Counted from the stretch's first letter, positions 17,318-26,539 are shown. The stretch is 64,000 bases of DNA from Pseudomonas sp. Bc-h (GCF_002080045.1 NZ_MUIN01000002.1:249251-313250); one strand, 5' to 3'. Notes: generated from the sequence alone by a model not told the origin. Numbers and translations are program-made.

Positions 17318-18502
17318 TCAGAGTATTTCAAACAGCCCTGCCGCCCCCATGCCGCCCCCTACGCACATGGACACCACGGCATACCGTGCTTTGCGCCGCC
17401 GCCCCTCTAGCAGCACATGCCCGACCTGACGTGCACCGGTCATGCCGTACGGATGCCCGATGGATATGGCGCCGCCATTGACGTTGCAACGTTCAGGGTC
17501 GATGCCTAGTTGCTGCTGGCAATACAGCGCCTGGCAGGCAAACGCCTCGTTGAGCTCCCATAGATCAATGTCCTGGACACTCAGCCCGTGTTGCCTAAGC
17601 AGTTTGGGGATGGCGAAGATTGGCCCAATGCCCATTTCTTCCGGCGCCAGGCCTGCCACGGCGATACCGCGGTAGATGCCTAATGGAGTAATGCCCTCCT
17701 GCGCCGCACGCCGACTGTCCATCAGCACGCAGGCGCTGGCGCCATCCGACAATTGACTGGCATTTCCCGCCGTGATGCTGCCGCCAGCGATCACCGGCGA
17801 GAGCAAAGCCAGACTGTCGAAAGTGGTATCGGGGCGGTTGCCTTCGTCGCTCTCCAGCAGCACTGATTCGTAACAGACGTCGCCGGTTGCCTTGTCGACT
17901 ACACGCCGTTTGGCGCTGATCGGTACAATCTCATCGCTCAGCATTCCGTTTTTCTGGGCAAGAGCAGTACGCAATTGCGAACACAAGGCAAAAGCGTCCT
18001 GAGCTTCGCGGGAGATGCCGTAGGCGCGTGCAACGTGTTCAGCGGTCTGCAGCATCGGCATGTAAGCGTGAGGCACGGCCGTCTGGACATTGATGTCGGC
18101 TTCTTGGGCCACCCATTGAAAGTAGGCGTCCTGCACAGCGGAAATATTGTCCTGCCCCCCTGCTGCCACAACCTCCATGCCGTCATGCAGAATCTGCTTG
18201 GCCGCTGTCGCGATTGCCATCAGGCCTGAGGAACACTGACGATCAAGGGTCATGCCGCTCACAGTGATCGGCAATCCCGCTGCGAACACCGCATTGCGCG
18301 CGAGGTTCGACCCCGCCGTCCCCGCCGCCAGCACGGTGCCGATCACAACGTCATCGATTAGCGCAGGATCAATGCCCGCACGCACCACGGCATGCCGCAG
18401 CGCGTGGGCCATCAAGGTCGGAGACTTGATGTTATTGAGCGAACCGCGTATGGCCTTGCCGATGGGCGTGCGTGCGGTTGAAACTATCAGGGCTTCACGC
18501 AT
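17318..18502 (-). CDS. Thiolase family acyltransferase (acetyl-CoA acetyltransferase-like)
   Basis: This 394-residue thiolase has all three catalytic elements: nucleophile Cys90 in '[12 protein letters not shown]', His in '[15 protein letters not shown]' and the second Cys in '[13 protein letters not shown]'. It would cleave a 3-oxoacyl-CoA with CoA, the usual end of a ring-degradation or beta-oxidation route. ATG 18502 overlaps the upstream thioesterase by 8 bp, which supports co-translation. Confidence 0.9.
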   Translation of the reverse strand: MREALIVSTARTPIGKAIRGSLNNIKSPTLMAHALRHAVVRAGIDPALIDDVVIGTVLAAGTAGSNLARNAVFAAGLPITVSGMTLDRQCSSGLMAIATAAKQILHDGMEVVAAGGQDNISAVQDAYFQWVAQEADINVQTAVPHAYMPMLQTAEHVARAYGISREAQDAFALCSQLRTALAQKNGMLSDEIVPISAKRRVVDKATGDVCYESVLLESDEGNRPDTTFDSLALLSPVIAGGSITAGNASQLSDGASACVLMDSRRAAQEGITPLGIYRGIAVAGLAPEEMGIGPIFAIPKLLRQHGLSVQDIDLWELNEAFACQALYCQQQLGIDPERCNVNGGAISIGHPYGMTGARQVGHVLLEGRRRKARYAVVSMCVGGGMGAAGLFEIL

Positions 18503-18947
18503 GACTGCCTCCCGCGGCTCGCTGATGCTCACGAAGCGCTGTTTGCAGGGCGTCAGGCAGCGGCAAACTGGTTATCTGCGGTGTGACACAGATCGGTGAG
18601 AACACCCCTTCAAACGCCACGGTACCGTTTGGCAAAAACGCCGTAGCATGCAAGTCGAAAGTACGCTCGCGGATGTCGCCTACCTGGATGCGAATGTCCA
18701 CAACCGAGCGCGGGGGTAGAGCCTTGTGAAAGGTCAACGACATGTGCTTGCAAGCAAGTCCGCCATTGCCGCTCTTAGCTTCCGGCCCCCAACCAATGTG
18801 GTTGTAGAAGTGCATGACAGCGCCGATAAGAAACTCTGTGAAGCGACCGGTGTACGCAATACCGGCAGGGTCACAATCGATCCAACGCACCGTACGGCGG
18901 ACAGTGAAAAGACGTTGGTCGATGACATACTCGATACCGCCGCTCAT
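18495..18947 (-). CDS. Hotdog thioesterase, 4-hydroxybenzoyl-CoA thioesterase-like
   Basis: This 150-residue single hotdog domain protein has the 4HBT signature near residue 22 ('[20 protein letters not shown]'), with the conserved Asp and 'AGIAY'. These enzymes release free acid from aryl- or acyl-CoA. It sits between the FAD monooxygenase (4-bp overlap) and the thiolase. The simplest idea is that it frees the hydroxylated aromatic acid from its CoA ester. Fatty acyl-CoA activity cannot be excluded. Confidence 0.87.
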   Translation of the reverse strand: MSGGIEYVIDQRLFTVRRTVRWIDCDPAGIAYTGRFTEFLIGAVMHFYNHIGWGPEAKSGNGGLACKHMSLTFHKALPPRSVVDIRIQVGDIRERTFDLHATAFLPNGTVAFEGVFSPICVTPQITSLPLPDALQTALREHQRAAGGSHA

Positions 18948-20104
18948 GCTGCACCTCCCGCACGTCCCAGCCGAGCCATCAATTCGGGGTATTGAACCCG
19001 CAGGCGTTCGTCGTCAACGCGACCGGTACGTGTCATGAATTGGTAGACAAATTCTTCGGGCGAGTAATTGTCCATCCACTGGCCCATCCGCTCATACCAG
19101 AGGTAGGATCGCTCAGACGCGCCGATCAGCTTTTGCTTGCTTGGACGGTGCGTGTTTTCGTAGGCCTCCAGACCGGCCAGTGCGTCGTCTTTGTGGACCA
19201 GCAATGCATTAGCTAGGGCAATGGCGTCATTCATCGCGATACGCGTGCCAGACCCGATGGAGAAATGCGCACTCGCTAGGGCATCACCCACCAGCACATG
19301 GCGACCGGACGTCCATTGGGCATTGCGGATCACCGGGAATTGACGCCAGACCACGCGCACGTTGCCGCTTAACAATGGCGCACCTTCGAGTTCCGGTGCG
19401 AAAATCCTCTCCATTAACGCTTGGCGTTCTTCCTCGGACAGCGCGCCCAGATTCAAGCGCTCCCACGTCGCGTCATCGCACTCGGCGACGAAGGTGCTCA
19501 TGTCATCGCTGTAGGCGTAATAGTGGGCGACGAAATGCCCGCCCTCGTACTTGCGAAAGACCAGTGCTGAGGCGTCGAAGACTTTCGGCGTGCCATACCA
19601 GGCAAAATGATTGCCCAAGATGTTCGTCGTGGTGCCGAAAGCTTGTTCAAATTCCCGGCGAATGACCGAGTTGATGCCGTCGGCCCCTACGACCACGTCC
19701 GCGTCCTGCAAACCGAAGCGCGCCAGATCGGCAGTATTTTCAATTCGCTCGCGGTAATGAATGACTACACCCGCTTTCTCGGCATGCCGCTCAAGGATCT
19801 GTAGCAGGGTCAAACGCGGGATCGCACCGCCCTTGACCGGCAGACGGAAATGGATCGCGGTTTCATCCTGTACGATGATTTGATGCTGGTGCTGACGGGT
19901 AGCCTCGGACAGCGCGTCGTACGACGAGGCATCGGCCTCACGTAACTGCTGCAGCCCGGTGTCTGCCATGACCACACCGAAACCGAATGTGGCGTCCGCA
20001 GCATTTTGCTCGATGATTTCAACGGTCCACTCAGGTTCGCTGCGCTTGAGCAGTAGTGCAAGGTAAAGACCGGACGGACCGCCGCCGACGATGGCCACCT
20101 TCAT
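18944..20104 (-). CDS. FAD-dependent monooxygenase resembling salicylyl-CoA 5-hydroxylase N-terminal domain
   Basis: This is a 386-residue group A flavoprotein hydroxylase. The FAD Rossmann motif is 'VAIVGGGPSGLYLALLLKR', the DG motif is 'DVVVGADGINSVIR' and the FAD ribityl motif is 'HVLVGDALASAHFSIGSG'. The N-terminal 'FGFGVVMADTGLQQLREAD' and the 'PRLTLLQILERHAEKAGVVI' block resemble the hydroxylase half of SdgC (salicylyl-CoA 5-hydroxylase) and 2-aminobenzoyl-CoA monooxygenase, which act on aryl-CoA esters. Those enzymes carry a second Old Yellow Enzyme-type half; this one ends after the hydroxylase module. ATG 20104 overlaps the stop of the VOC gene by one base. Confidence 0.85.
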   Translation of the reverse strand: MKVAIVGGGPSGLYLALLLKRSEPEWTVEIIEQNAADATFGFGVVMADTGLQQLREADASSYDALSEATRQHQHQIIVQDETAIHFRLPVKGGAIPRLTLLQILERHAEKAGVVIHYRERIENTADLARFGLQDADVVVGADGINSVIRREFEQAFGTTTNILGNHFAWYGTPKVFDASALVFRKYEGGHFVAHYYAYSDDMSTFVAECDDATWERLNLGALSEEERQALMERIFAPELEGAPLLSGNVRVVWRQFPVIRNAQWTSGRHVLVGDALASAHFSIGSGTRIAMNDAIALANALLVHKDDALAGLEAYENTHRPSKQKLIGASERSYLWYERMGQWMDNYSPEEFVYQFMTRTGRVDDERLRVQYPELMARLGRAGGAA

Positions 20105-20949
20105 TATCGCGCTCCCCGGCTGATCTGCAGCCGATAGCGGTCGAACTCGGTAACCTGGCCCACGAAACCGCCGGTCAGTGCTGCATTCCACAGCGCCGGG
20201 ACGAAACCCAGTTTTTTGCGTTCAAACACGAGAGCGTCTTGGGCGGTGATTTTCCAGTAACCATTGCTCAGTTGTTCGAGGCCGTAGTCCGGGTTCTCTC
20301 GGGCGGCGTCCACCAGCGGCTGGAATTCCGGAGCATCGAGCACGAACAGCGCAATCTCGTCGGTGTTGTCTGGTGCAATATCAGCGGCCTTGTTCAACCA
20401 CACCTGATCGATGCCCACGAACGGCGCTGTACCGGCAAGGTGGGCGTCTTCATGGGCCATGGCCGCTTCCAGCGTGCGAGTCGCGTCCTCACCATCAAGG
20501 GCGTTCATCGGACGCTCCTGAATGGTGATTTCCATGTAGTAGCCATTCGGGTCGTTGAAGTAGATGGACTCGATTAACTCGTGGCGAATCTGGAAGATCA
20601 ACGGAATCTGCTGCGCCTCCAGACGGTCACGCCATTCCAGCAACTCTTCGCGGGTATCGACACGCCAGGCGGTGTGCGTCGCTTCGTAGCGGTAGTCCGC
20701 CACCGGAAGGGTGAAGTCCGGCTGCTCGGTGTTGATGTAGTAGAAGAACGCGATGGTGCTGTGGTTGCCGCTATCGAAAAAGAAGTGCAGGAAATCGGGA
20801 TGATTGGAGGGCCCCCAAGCACGTGCCGAGATGGCATGCACCAGTGGCAGGCCGAGTTTGTCCCGATAGAACTCCACGGTTTCACGCAGCTTCCAGGTGG
20901 GCCTGGCGCTGTGGTGAACGCCTTTGAGAACGGGCTGTTTTACAGTCAT
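20104..20949 (-). CDS. VOC family protein, extradiol dioxygenase-like
   Basis: This 281-residue protein has an N-terminal vicinal oxygen chelate fold ('GVHHSARPTWKLRETVEFYRD'). Candidate iron ligands are His12 or His13, His92 in 'EATHTAW' and Glu140 in 'NGYYMEITIQ', a full His-His-Glu facial triad, so ring-cleaving dioxygenase activity is plausible. After residue 150 there is a C-terminal region with no VOC motif that I do not recognise. ATG 20949 is preceded by AGGAG at a good distance; the longer frame is not family-like. The ring substrate is unknown. Confidence 0.8.
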   Translation of the reverse strand: MTVKQPVLKGVHHSARPTWKLRETVEFYRDKLGLPLVHAISARAWGPSNHPDFLHFFFDSGNHSTIAFFYYINTEQPDFTLPVADYRYEATHTAWRVDTREELLEWRDRLEAQQIPLIFQIRHELIESIYFNDPNGYYMEITIQERPMNALDGEDATRTLEAAMAHEDAHLAGTAPFVGIDQVWLNKAADIAPDNTDEIALFVLDAPEFQPLVDAARENPDYGLEQLSNGYWKITAQDALVFERKKLGFVPALWNAALTGGFVGQVTEFDRYRLQISRGAR

Positions 20950-20992
20950 GGGAACGACTCCTTTGAACGGCATCGGGTGACGCCTGTTGCCA

Positions 20993-21012
20993 GGGGGCTG
21001 GCGCGCAGCCCC
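20993..21012 (-). promoter_or_regulatory. Intercistronic hairpin before the VOC gene
   Basis: GGGGCT (20994-20999) can pair with AGCCCC (21007-21012) in the gap between the AMP ligase and VOC genes. It may set relative expression within the operon. There is no U-tract in the direction of transcription. Confidence 0.35.
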
Positions 21013-21041
21013 TTTAATCAAATGAACTCAACAGGCCGGAC

Positions 21042-22763
21042 TTAGCCCACGAGCTGGGCGCGCTCAAGCTCGACACTCTTTCTCACGATATCGCGCAGGC
21101 CTTCTTTGCTCAGTTTTCCAGACGCGGTCAGCGGAAACGAAGCCAACACCTCCACGCGCTCGGGCCACTTGAACTTGGCCATCCCGTAGTCCTGGAGGAA
21201 TTCGCCCAGCTCAGTCACAGTGGGTGCAGCAAAGCCTTCGCGCAGCACCAGCGTCACGCACAGACGCTCGTCGAAGACGGGGTCCGGATAACCAACAGCG
21301 GCCACCGCGGCGACGGCCGGATGGCCAGAGACCGCCATTTCCACTTCTTCGCAATTGATCTTTTCGCCACCGCGGCTGACCAGATCCTTCAAGCGACCGC
21401 AGAACACGTAATAGGTCTTGCCGTCGATGAGCTTGGTGTACATCAGGTCGCCGGAGCGGTAGTAGCCGTCGCTGGTGAAGGTTTCGCGATTACGCTCTTC
21501 GGCGTTGTAGTAGCCGTGAATGGTGTACGGCCCCCTGAACACCGGCTCGCCGATTTCACCGGGCTTGGCATCTTGCTCAGTGCCCGGCACCACGATGCGG
21601 ATCTCGTCGAACTCGGAGACAGGACGACCGTTGGTGGTATCGTGGGCTTCGGCCGGATCATCGCGGTGAGTGAGGGCGATCACGCCTTCGGTAATGCCGA
21701 AGATGTTATGAGTGCGTACGCCTAGCAGTTTCTGCAGCTTGGCGGCGCTGTTGGCAACGATCACGCCGCGGGACTTGGAAAGGTCAACACGGCCTTCCTG
21801 AATCGCCGATTCCAGCCTCGCGATGATCGGGCCACCCAGCATAAGCCAGGTCGGCTTGGTGGTGGCGATCAACGAGATCAATGTTTCAGGTTGCAGGTCT
21901 GGGGTGACCGTCACAGTGCCGCCGGTCATCAGGAATGGGCCGAAGCAGCAACCCATGTTCAGGTTGTGCACCATCGGTTGCGGCATGAACAAGGTGTCGT
22001 CCGGTCGGAAGCCCAGCCACTTGCCAACGGCGCGCATGTTGTAAAGGTATTCGTTATGAAAGCGCGGAATGATCTTCGGTACGCCGGTGGTGCCGCCCGA
22101 CAATTGAAAGACCGCTACTTGGAACGGGTCCAGATGCACCCGGCCAACCAATGCCTCTGCTTCAGCCAGGTCGTTGCCTGCGATCAGGGCATCCTGGAAG
22201 AGCACACCCTCCTGAGGCTCGCCACGCACTTGCATGATGAGTTTCAGCGACGGCGTTGCTTCCTGCATTTTGCGCGCAAAGGCCACGCTGTCGAACTTCT
22301 CGACCTCATCACCCTGCACGATGTGCAGCTTGGCCTCGCCATGATTGGCCAGGTAGCCGATTTCACGCTCGCGGTGGGCGGCCATCGTGCAGATCGGAAT
22401 CAGTCCGGCTTTCAAGCAAGCGAAGAACGAAATGACCAGTTGCTCGCTGTCACGCAGTTGATAGATGACACGGTCCAACGGCTTGAGCCCCTGTTTGATG
22501 AACGCGCCGGCCAACCGAGTGGACAACGCATCCAGCTCGCGGTAAGTAATGCGTAAGTTCGGACCCAACAACGCGATGTTGTCCGGGTGATGCCGGACCA
22601 CTTCTTTGAGCCCGTCGACGAGGGTTTCGTGACGCAGTGCGCCACCTGCAACGTAGCGGTCGAGATCGGCCTGTGGCGGGTAGACAACACCCGGAATCGG
22701 CTGAGTGACCCGGTTTAGTCGTGGTGTGTGTTCAGCAGCGGTTTCATTTTTTGTAATTGTCAT
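21042..22763 (-). CDS. Aryl-acid AMP ligase (EntE/SdgA-like)
   Basis: This 573-residue adenylate-forming enzyme has the P-loop 'LSGGTTGVPKIIPR' (residues 221-234), 'FGITEGVIALTHR', 'YYRSGDLMY' and hinge 'RGGEKINCEEVE', with the C-terminal catalytic Lys in 'TASGKLSKEG'. The stretches before and after the P-loop and the 'MVHNLNMGCCFG' segment resemble EntE-type 2,3-dihydroxybenzoate or salicylate ligases more than fatty acyl ligases. There is no siderophore synthetase nearby. With a CoA-ester-type hydroxylase downstream, forming an aryl-CoA is the best reading. The gap to the upstream hydrolase gene is 19 bp. Confidence 0.87.
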   Translation of the reverse strand: MTITKNETAAEHTPRLNRVTQPIPGVVYPPQADLDRYVAGGALRHETLVDGLKEVVRHHPDNIALLGPNLRITYRELDALSTRLAGAFIKQGLKPLDRVIYQLRDSEQLVISFFACLKAGLIPICTMAAHREREIGYLANHGEAKLHIVQGDEVEKFDSVAFARKMQEATPSLKLIMQVRGEPQEGVLFQDALIAGNDLAEAEALVGRVHLDPFQVAVFQLSGGTTGVPKIIPRFHNEYLYNMRAVGKWLGFRPDDTLFMPQPMVHNLNMGCCFGPFLMTGGTVTVTPDLQPETLISLIATTKPTWLMLGGPIIARLESAIQEGRVDLSKSRGVIVANSAAKLQKLLGVRTHNIFGITEGVIALTHRDDPAEAHDTTNGRPVSEFDEIRIVVPGTEQDAKPGEIGEPVFRGPYTIHGYYNAEERNRETFTSDGYYRSGDLMYTKLIDGKTYYVFCGRLKDLVSRGGEKINCEEVEMAVSGHPAVAAVAAVGYPDPVFDERLCVTLVLREGFAAPTVTELGEFLQDYGMAKFKWPERVEVLASFPLTASGKLSKEGLRDIVRKSVELERAQLVG

Positions 22764-22782
22764 GACTAACGCCTTTGTCTTG

Positions 22783-24033
22783 TCAGAAATTTTCTTGAAG
22801 CCAACGTCTCAGGTGCTCACCCGCGAGGACCTGGCCGGACGTCTCACCCGCCTCCAGAGCCTGACCGTGGTGGTTACCACGTACGCGGTGCCGTTCTTTG
22901 TGCGAGGCCGGTATCGCCTCATAAATTGCGTCGACATCCTGCGGAAATACCGCGTTGTCGCCGCTGTACTCGATCAGCAGCGTGGGCTGCTCGATGAACT
23001 GCGCGCATTTGGCCAGAGATGCGTTCGATGACAGGCCCGACCAAGTCGACAGCCACGATTCCGGCGTAACGATGCGGCCGAATCCCACGCTGCCCAAATT
23101 GGAAACAAAAGGATCGGCACCCCATAGCGAACCGACGAAACGGTCGGACGGATCGAGCGAGGTGTCCCAACTGCGCAGATCAGCATCGGTTCGCCAGACT
23201 TGGAAGATCGCCCCGTGAGCCGCCAGCGCCCTGTCGACATTCGCGCCACTGTTTTTCAGGCGATGACGTGCTGCCTGACGACGCTCCACCAACGACCGCG
23301 CGTGAGCATCGATCCGGGCGACCCGCTGACGTTGCCCCGCCCTGTAGCGTTCGATGAATTCTGCGCTGTAACGGGCCGAATCCGGGGGCATGCGGAACCC
23401 ATTCGCTTCGCTGAACGGATCCAGGGTCGGATCAGTGGAAAACGGGTCGAGCTCGTCAGTCACCGACGGATCCAGTGCATTCATCAGCAAAACGCCCTGC
23501 CCGGGATGCGGCGACACCAGCGCGATACCGTCAGCCACGGGGAACTGCGCGGTGTCGAAGTTCGTAGCACGGCCAGCTGGGGTTTTATCCACTCGGTTTT
23601 CCGCTGCAAGCACCGATTGCTGGTTGTAGTAGGCGAACAGACCCGCGCCACCCGAGTTACCAAGCAGCACGATGTTATCGAACCCGGCCGACCGCAGATG
23701 ACGCATCCCCGCTGCGACGTCGTAGAGAGCGAATTCGTGCTCCAGACGTAGGTCATTGCCGATGGAACGGGCGCCTTGCACCCAGCATGCCCACCCCGCG
23801 TCTAGCGCATCCGGCACCAGATAGTGGGTCACCACTAACTCCCGGGGGTGCATGATGAACAGGACCTTGCGTTCGCCACCTCGGGCGAATAGCACACCCA
23901 ACGCACCTTGCCCGTCTTGCGTGCTGAGAGGGACTGGGGTCGAGCTGAACGGTGCAGTCATTCGATCCGCCTGCCAGGACGCGCCGCGCAACCCCGCCGT
24001 CACCGCCACTCTCTTGTTATTGGGATCAGCCAC
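22783..24033 (-). CDS. Alpha/beta hydrolase
   Basis: The 416-residue protein has an alpha/beta-hydrolase core with nucleophile Ser127 in 'LLGNSGGAG', a probable acid Asp in 'IEYSGDNAVF' and His in 'VRGNHHGQAL'. A helical insertion of roughly 130 residues sits between core strands. It is the first gene of the aromatic cluster and may hydrolyse an ester precursor or a ring-cleavage product. I start at GTG 24033: AGGAGG lies 7 nt upstream and no ATG is suitably placed; the frame beyond runs through the ribosome site to TTG 24051. The gene is divergent from a TetR regulator. Confidence 0.82.
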   Translation of the reverse strand: MADPNNKRVAVTAGLRGASWQADRMTAPFSSTPVPLSTQDGQGALGVLFARGGERKVLFIMHPRELVVTHYLVPDALDAGWACWVQGARSIGNDLRLEHEFALYDVAAGMRHLRSAGFDNIVLLGNSGGAGLFAYYNQQSVLAAENRVDKTPAGRATNFDTAQFPVADGIALVSPHPGQGVLLMNALDPSVTDELDPFSTDPTLDPFSEANGFRMPPDSARYSAEFIERYRAGQRQRVARIDAHARSLVERRQAARHRLKNSGANVDRALAAHGAIFQVWRTDADLRSWDTSLDPSDRFVGSLWGADPFVSNLGSVGFGRIVTPESWLSTWSGLSSNASLAKCAQFIEQPTLLIEYSGDNAVFPQDVDAIYEAIPASHKERHRVRGNHHGQALEAGETSGQVLAGEHLRRWLQENF

Positions 24034-24110
24034 TTTGGGCCCTCCTGCCAAGCCCCGAAGGGCCGTTGAAATCGCCTTTTTGAGACAGGCTCAATTAAGC
24101 CTTGAGCAGA

Positions 24111-24126
24111 AGATAGATCACTATCT
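24111..24126. promoter_or_regulatory. Inverted repeat in the hydrolase/TetR divergent promoter
   Basis: AGATAG and CTATCT are separated by ATCA, a perfect 6-bp inverted repeat 78 bp before the hydrolase GTG. It is a candidate operator for the divergent TetR regulator. Confidence 0.4.
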
Positions 24127-24282
24127 GAGAGGGTGTCAATTAGAGCTTTGAAAAATAGTTTCCGAGGTTTCCCCACCTGATACTGAAACCCTGCTGCTGC
24201 CTTGAATCCACTGAGGGCTTTAGCAAATGTCACGAGCAGTGATAATCTGAGGCCGTATCAATTAATGTCAGAGAACTGTCGG

Positions 24283-25020
24283 ATGTCAGAGAAAACCAAA
24301 GCCACTGAGACCCCCGGCGCCGCGCCCGTCAAAAAGGTCGGTCGTCGCCCCAAGAGCGGTCAGGATGTTTCGCGGGACGCAATGATTGAATGCGCTGTCA
24401 GAATCGCACGCAGCGAGTCGTTGAACGAAGTCAGCATGGTCCGTATCGGTAAGGAGATCGGGGTGGCTGCGGGCATGGTTCACTACCATCTGGGTAGCCG
24501 CGACGATCTGATCAGCGCGGTAATCAATGCAGCATTCAAGGAGCGTCTGGAACGGCTTCCCACACCCACCGGCGCCTGGCGTCACGATCTGGAACAGTTC
24601 GCACTGTCGTCGCTTGATACCATGGGACGTTGGCCGGGATTGGCGACGTACATTCTGACTGAAAACAAATTCCGACTGTTTCAGCGGGTACAGCCCGGCG
24701 AGACCGATTACGGCCTGGCCTACTTCGATCACATGGGGCGAATTCTCATGAGTATGGGAGTGCCCGGTGTGATGGGGGCGATGATCTATCACCTGTTGCT
24801 GTTGTTCGTGACAGTGATCGCGGCGGAGAAAGAGAACCGCCAGTCACCCCAAACCCATGGCGACTTCATCAGTGGCTACCTCGCCCGCTTCGCAGACGAC
24901 AGCTACCCAGGTGCGGCTTTTCTCGCGGCGCCGTTTGCAGCTCTAAGCAGCCCTGACACTTATGAAACAGGCGTCGCAATACTGCTCGATGGCTTCGAAG
25001 AATGGATCGGGCGTGACTGA
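24283..25020 (+). CDS. TetR/AcrR family regulator
   Basis: The 245-residue protein begins with a basic 'KKVGRRPKSG' tail and a TetR helix-turn-helix ('SLNEVSMVRIGKEIGVAAG' into 'MVHYHLGSRDDLISAV'). A helical ligand domain follows, with a hydrophobic segment near 'GAMIYHLLLLFVTVIA' that probably lines the pocket. It is divergent from the alpha/beta hydrolase that opens the aromatic cluster, so it is the likely pathway regulator. Two starts encode the same first residues (ATGTCAGAG at 24265 and at 24283); I use 24283, but neither has a strong ribosome site. Confidence 0.87.
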   Translation: MSEKTKATETPGAAPVKKVGRRPKSGQDVSRDAMIECAVRIARSESLNEVSMVRIGKEIGVAAGMVHYHLGSRDDLISAVINAAFKERLERLPTPTGAWRHDLEQFALSSLDTMGRWPGLATYILTENKFRLFQRVQPGETDYGLAYFDHMGRILMSMGVPGVMGAMIYHLLLLFVTVIAAEKENRQSPQTHGDFISGYLARFADDSYPGAAFLAAPFAALSSPDTYETGVAILLDGFEEWIGRD

Positions 25021-25023
25021 AGC

Positions 25024-25055
25024 TGCCCCCTTCATCAATGAGATTTCAGGGGGCA
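25024..25055. terminator. Hairpin between the TetR and SnoaL-like genes
   Basis: TGCCCCC (25024-25030) pairs with GGGGGCA (25049-25055) between two convergent genes. There is no clear U-tract. It is probably a shared terminator. Confidence 0.5.
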
Positions 25056-25079
25056 GGCGGGGGATATTAAAGCGGACAA

Positions 25080-25574
25080 TCAACTTTGTTCGGTAGGCAA
25101 TTCTTCCTGTCCAAAACGCTCGCTACCCGCAACCGGCAACCAGTTTTTCAGAGGTGTCAGGTAGTGAAGCTCGAAATACCTCGACTTGAATGCCCACTTC
25201 CCTGATCTGCGTTCGAAGCTGTCGTGATACAGCCCACTGACTTGCACAGGGCCCAGTTCGATGTCATGAAACACGCAGTCTGCGGCGACCGTTCCCGTCG
25301 CGCTGTCGCCTTCAATCTGGATCAGGGGGTTAGCCATCCAGTGATGCATGTGGGGCATTTTCCGCCAGCTGTTTTCAGCCATCTGCAAAATTTCATCACG
25401 GCTCGAGGCGCTCCCGAAGCCTGGCAAATCAAGGCTCGAGTCTGCGTGCCAAATGCCCTGCAAAAGCACCCTGTCCAATCGGTCAAAAGCATTTGCATAA
25501 GAGGCAATGAGGGCGTCGATAGCCGCGCGGCTTTCCAGCGCGTCCAGCCTGGCTATCAATTGTTCAATATTCAT
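25080..25574 (-). CDS. SnoaL-like / nuclear transport factor 2-like domain protein
   Basis: This 164-residue protein has the SnoaL_4-type start 'QLIARLDALESRAAIDALIASYANAFDRLD' region (residues 4-33) and a cone-shaped NTF2-like core. It has 'MHHWMANPLIQIEGDSATG' in the middle and 'GLYHDSFERRSGKWAFKSR' near the end. Family members include polyketide cyclases, isomerases, dehydratases and small dioxygenase-like subunits. ATG 25574 has AGGA upstream; the longer frame does not add a family N-terminus. It is downstream of an SDR on the same strand (gap about 60 bp), so the two likely act on one substrate. Confidence 0.82.
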   Translation of the reverse strand: MNIEQLIARLDALESRAAIDALIASYANAFDRLDRVLLQGIWHADSSLDLPGFGSASSRDEILQMAENSWRKMPHMHHWMANPLIQIEGDSATGTVAADCVFHDIELGPVQVSGLYHDSFERRSGKWAFKSRYFELHYLTPLKNWLPVAGSERFGQEELPTEQS

Positions 25575-25633
25575 GACGTTGTCCTGCTGGGAGCAGCCCC
25601 ACTGCGAGAGGCTGCTCAAGGTTTGGTAGATTT

Positions 25634-26392
25634 TTAGATTTGCGACAGACCGCCGTCGACCATCAACTCGACACCGTTGACATACCGCGCATCGTCGGAC
25701 GCCAGGAACAGTGCGGACGAGGCGATTTCCTCCGGTTCAGCCATGTAACCAAGCGGTGTAATCTGCTCAACATATTTGCGGAGCTCTGCGATCTCGCTTT
25801 CGCTCATCCCCAGGCCGTTATCCTGGATCGGGGTGCGGGTGAAACCGGGGCTGACCACATTCGTGCGGATCTTGCGGCCTTTAAGCTCGTTGGCCCAAGT
25901 ACGCGCGAAGGACCGAACGGCGGCTTTGGATGCGTTGTACAGGCTCAATCCTTCCAGACCATTGCTGGAGCAAATCGAGGCGGTCAAAACAATCGCGGAG
26001 CCGTTCTTCATCAACGGCAACAGTGTTTGCACAGTGAAGAAGACACCCTTCACGTTGATGTCGAACATCGTGTAGTAAGCGGCCTCACTGGTCTCGCCAA
26101 CCGGATTTTTTTCGCAGATGCCCGCATTGGCAAACACTGCGTCCACCTGATCGCCGTTCGCCTTAATCACCGACTTGAGTTCATCGAGGTCAGTCTGACG
26201 GGAAACGTCGGAAATTACCGCCACTGCCCTCTCACCCAGTTTGGCCACAGCAGCTTCCAGCGTGCCTGCCGAACGGCCGGTGATGTAAACGCGTTTGGCA
26301 CCTTGCTCGATCAGCCCCTGTGCGATGGCAAACCCGATGCCGGTGGATGCGCCTGTGACGACTGCAATTTGATCAGTGAATTTTCCTGGCAT
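25634..26392 (-). CDS. SDR family oxidoreductase
   Basis: This 252-residue classical SDR has 'VVTGASTGIGFAIAQGL', 'ANAG', the catalytic Ser region 'IVLTASICSS', 'YNASK' and 'DDARYVNGVELMVDGG'. It reduces or oxidises an unidentified alcohol or ketone with NAD(P). ATG 26392 is the family start; a much longer in-frame reading reaches into the divergent TetR gene and is spurious. A perfect palindrome lies between it and the TetR gene, suggesting repression by TetR. Confidence 0.9.
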   Translation of the reverse strand: MPGKFTDQIAVVTGASTGIGFAIAQGLIEQGAKRVYITGRSAGTLEAAVAKLGERAVAVISDVSRQTDLDELKSVIKANGDQVDAVFANAGICEKNPVGETSEAAYYTMFDINVKGVFFTVQTLLPLMKNGSAIVLTASICSSNGLEGLSLYNASKAAVRSFARTWANELKGRKIRTNVVSPGFTRTPIQDNGLGMSESEIAELRKYVEQITPLGYMAEPEEIASSALFLASDDARYVNGVELMVDGGLSQI

Positions 26393-26539
26393 GTCTGACT
26401 CCTCAGTGTTGGTTGGGTGGATCAACTGGAACCACAGTGAGCCATTGTGGGAGTCATTCAGCGTGCTGGGCACTGCCACAAATGCACGCGGGCCGTACAT
26501 TTTTGTGAGGCGTAAACCCGCAAAAATTCTTTTAGATTG

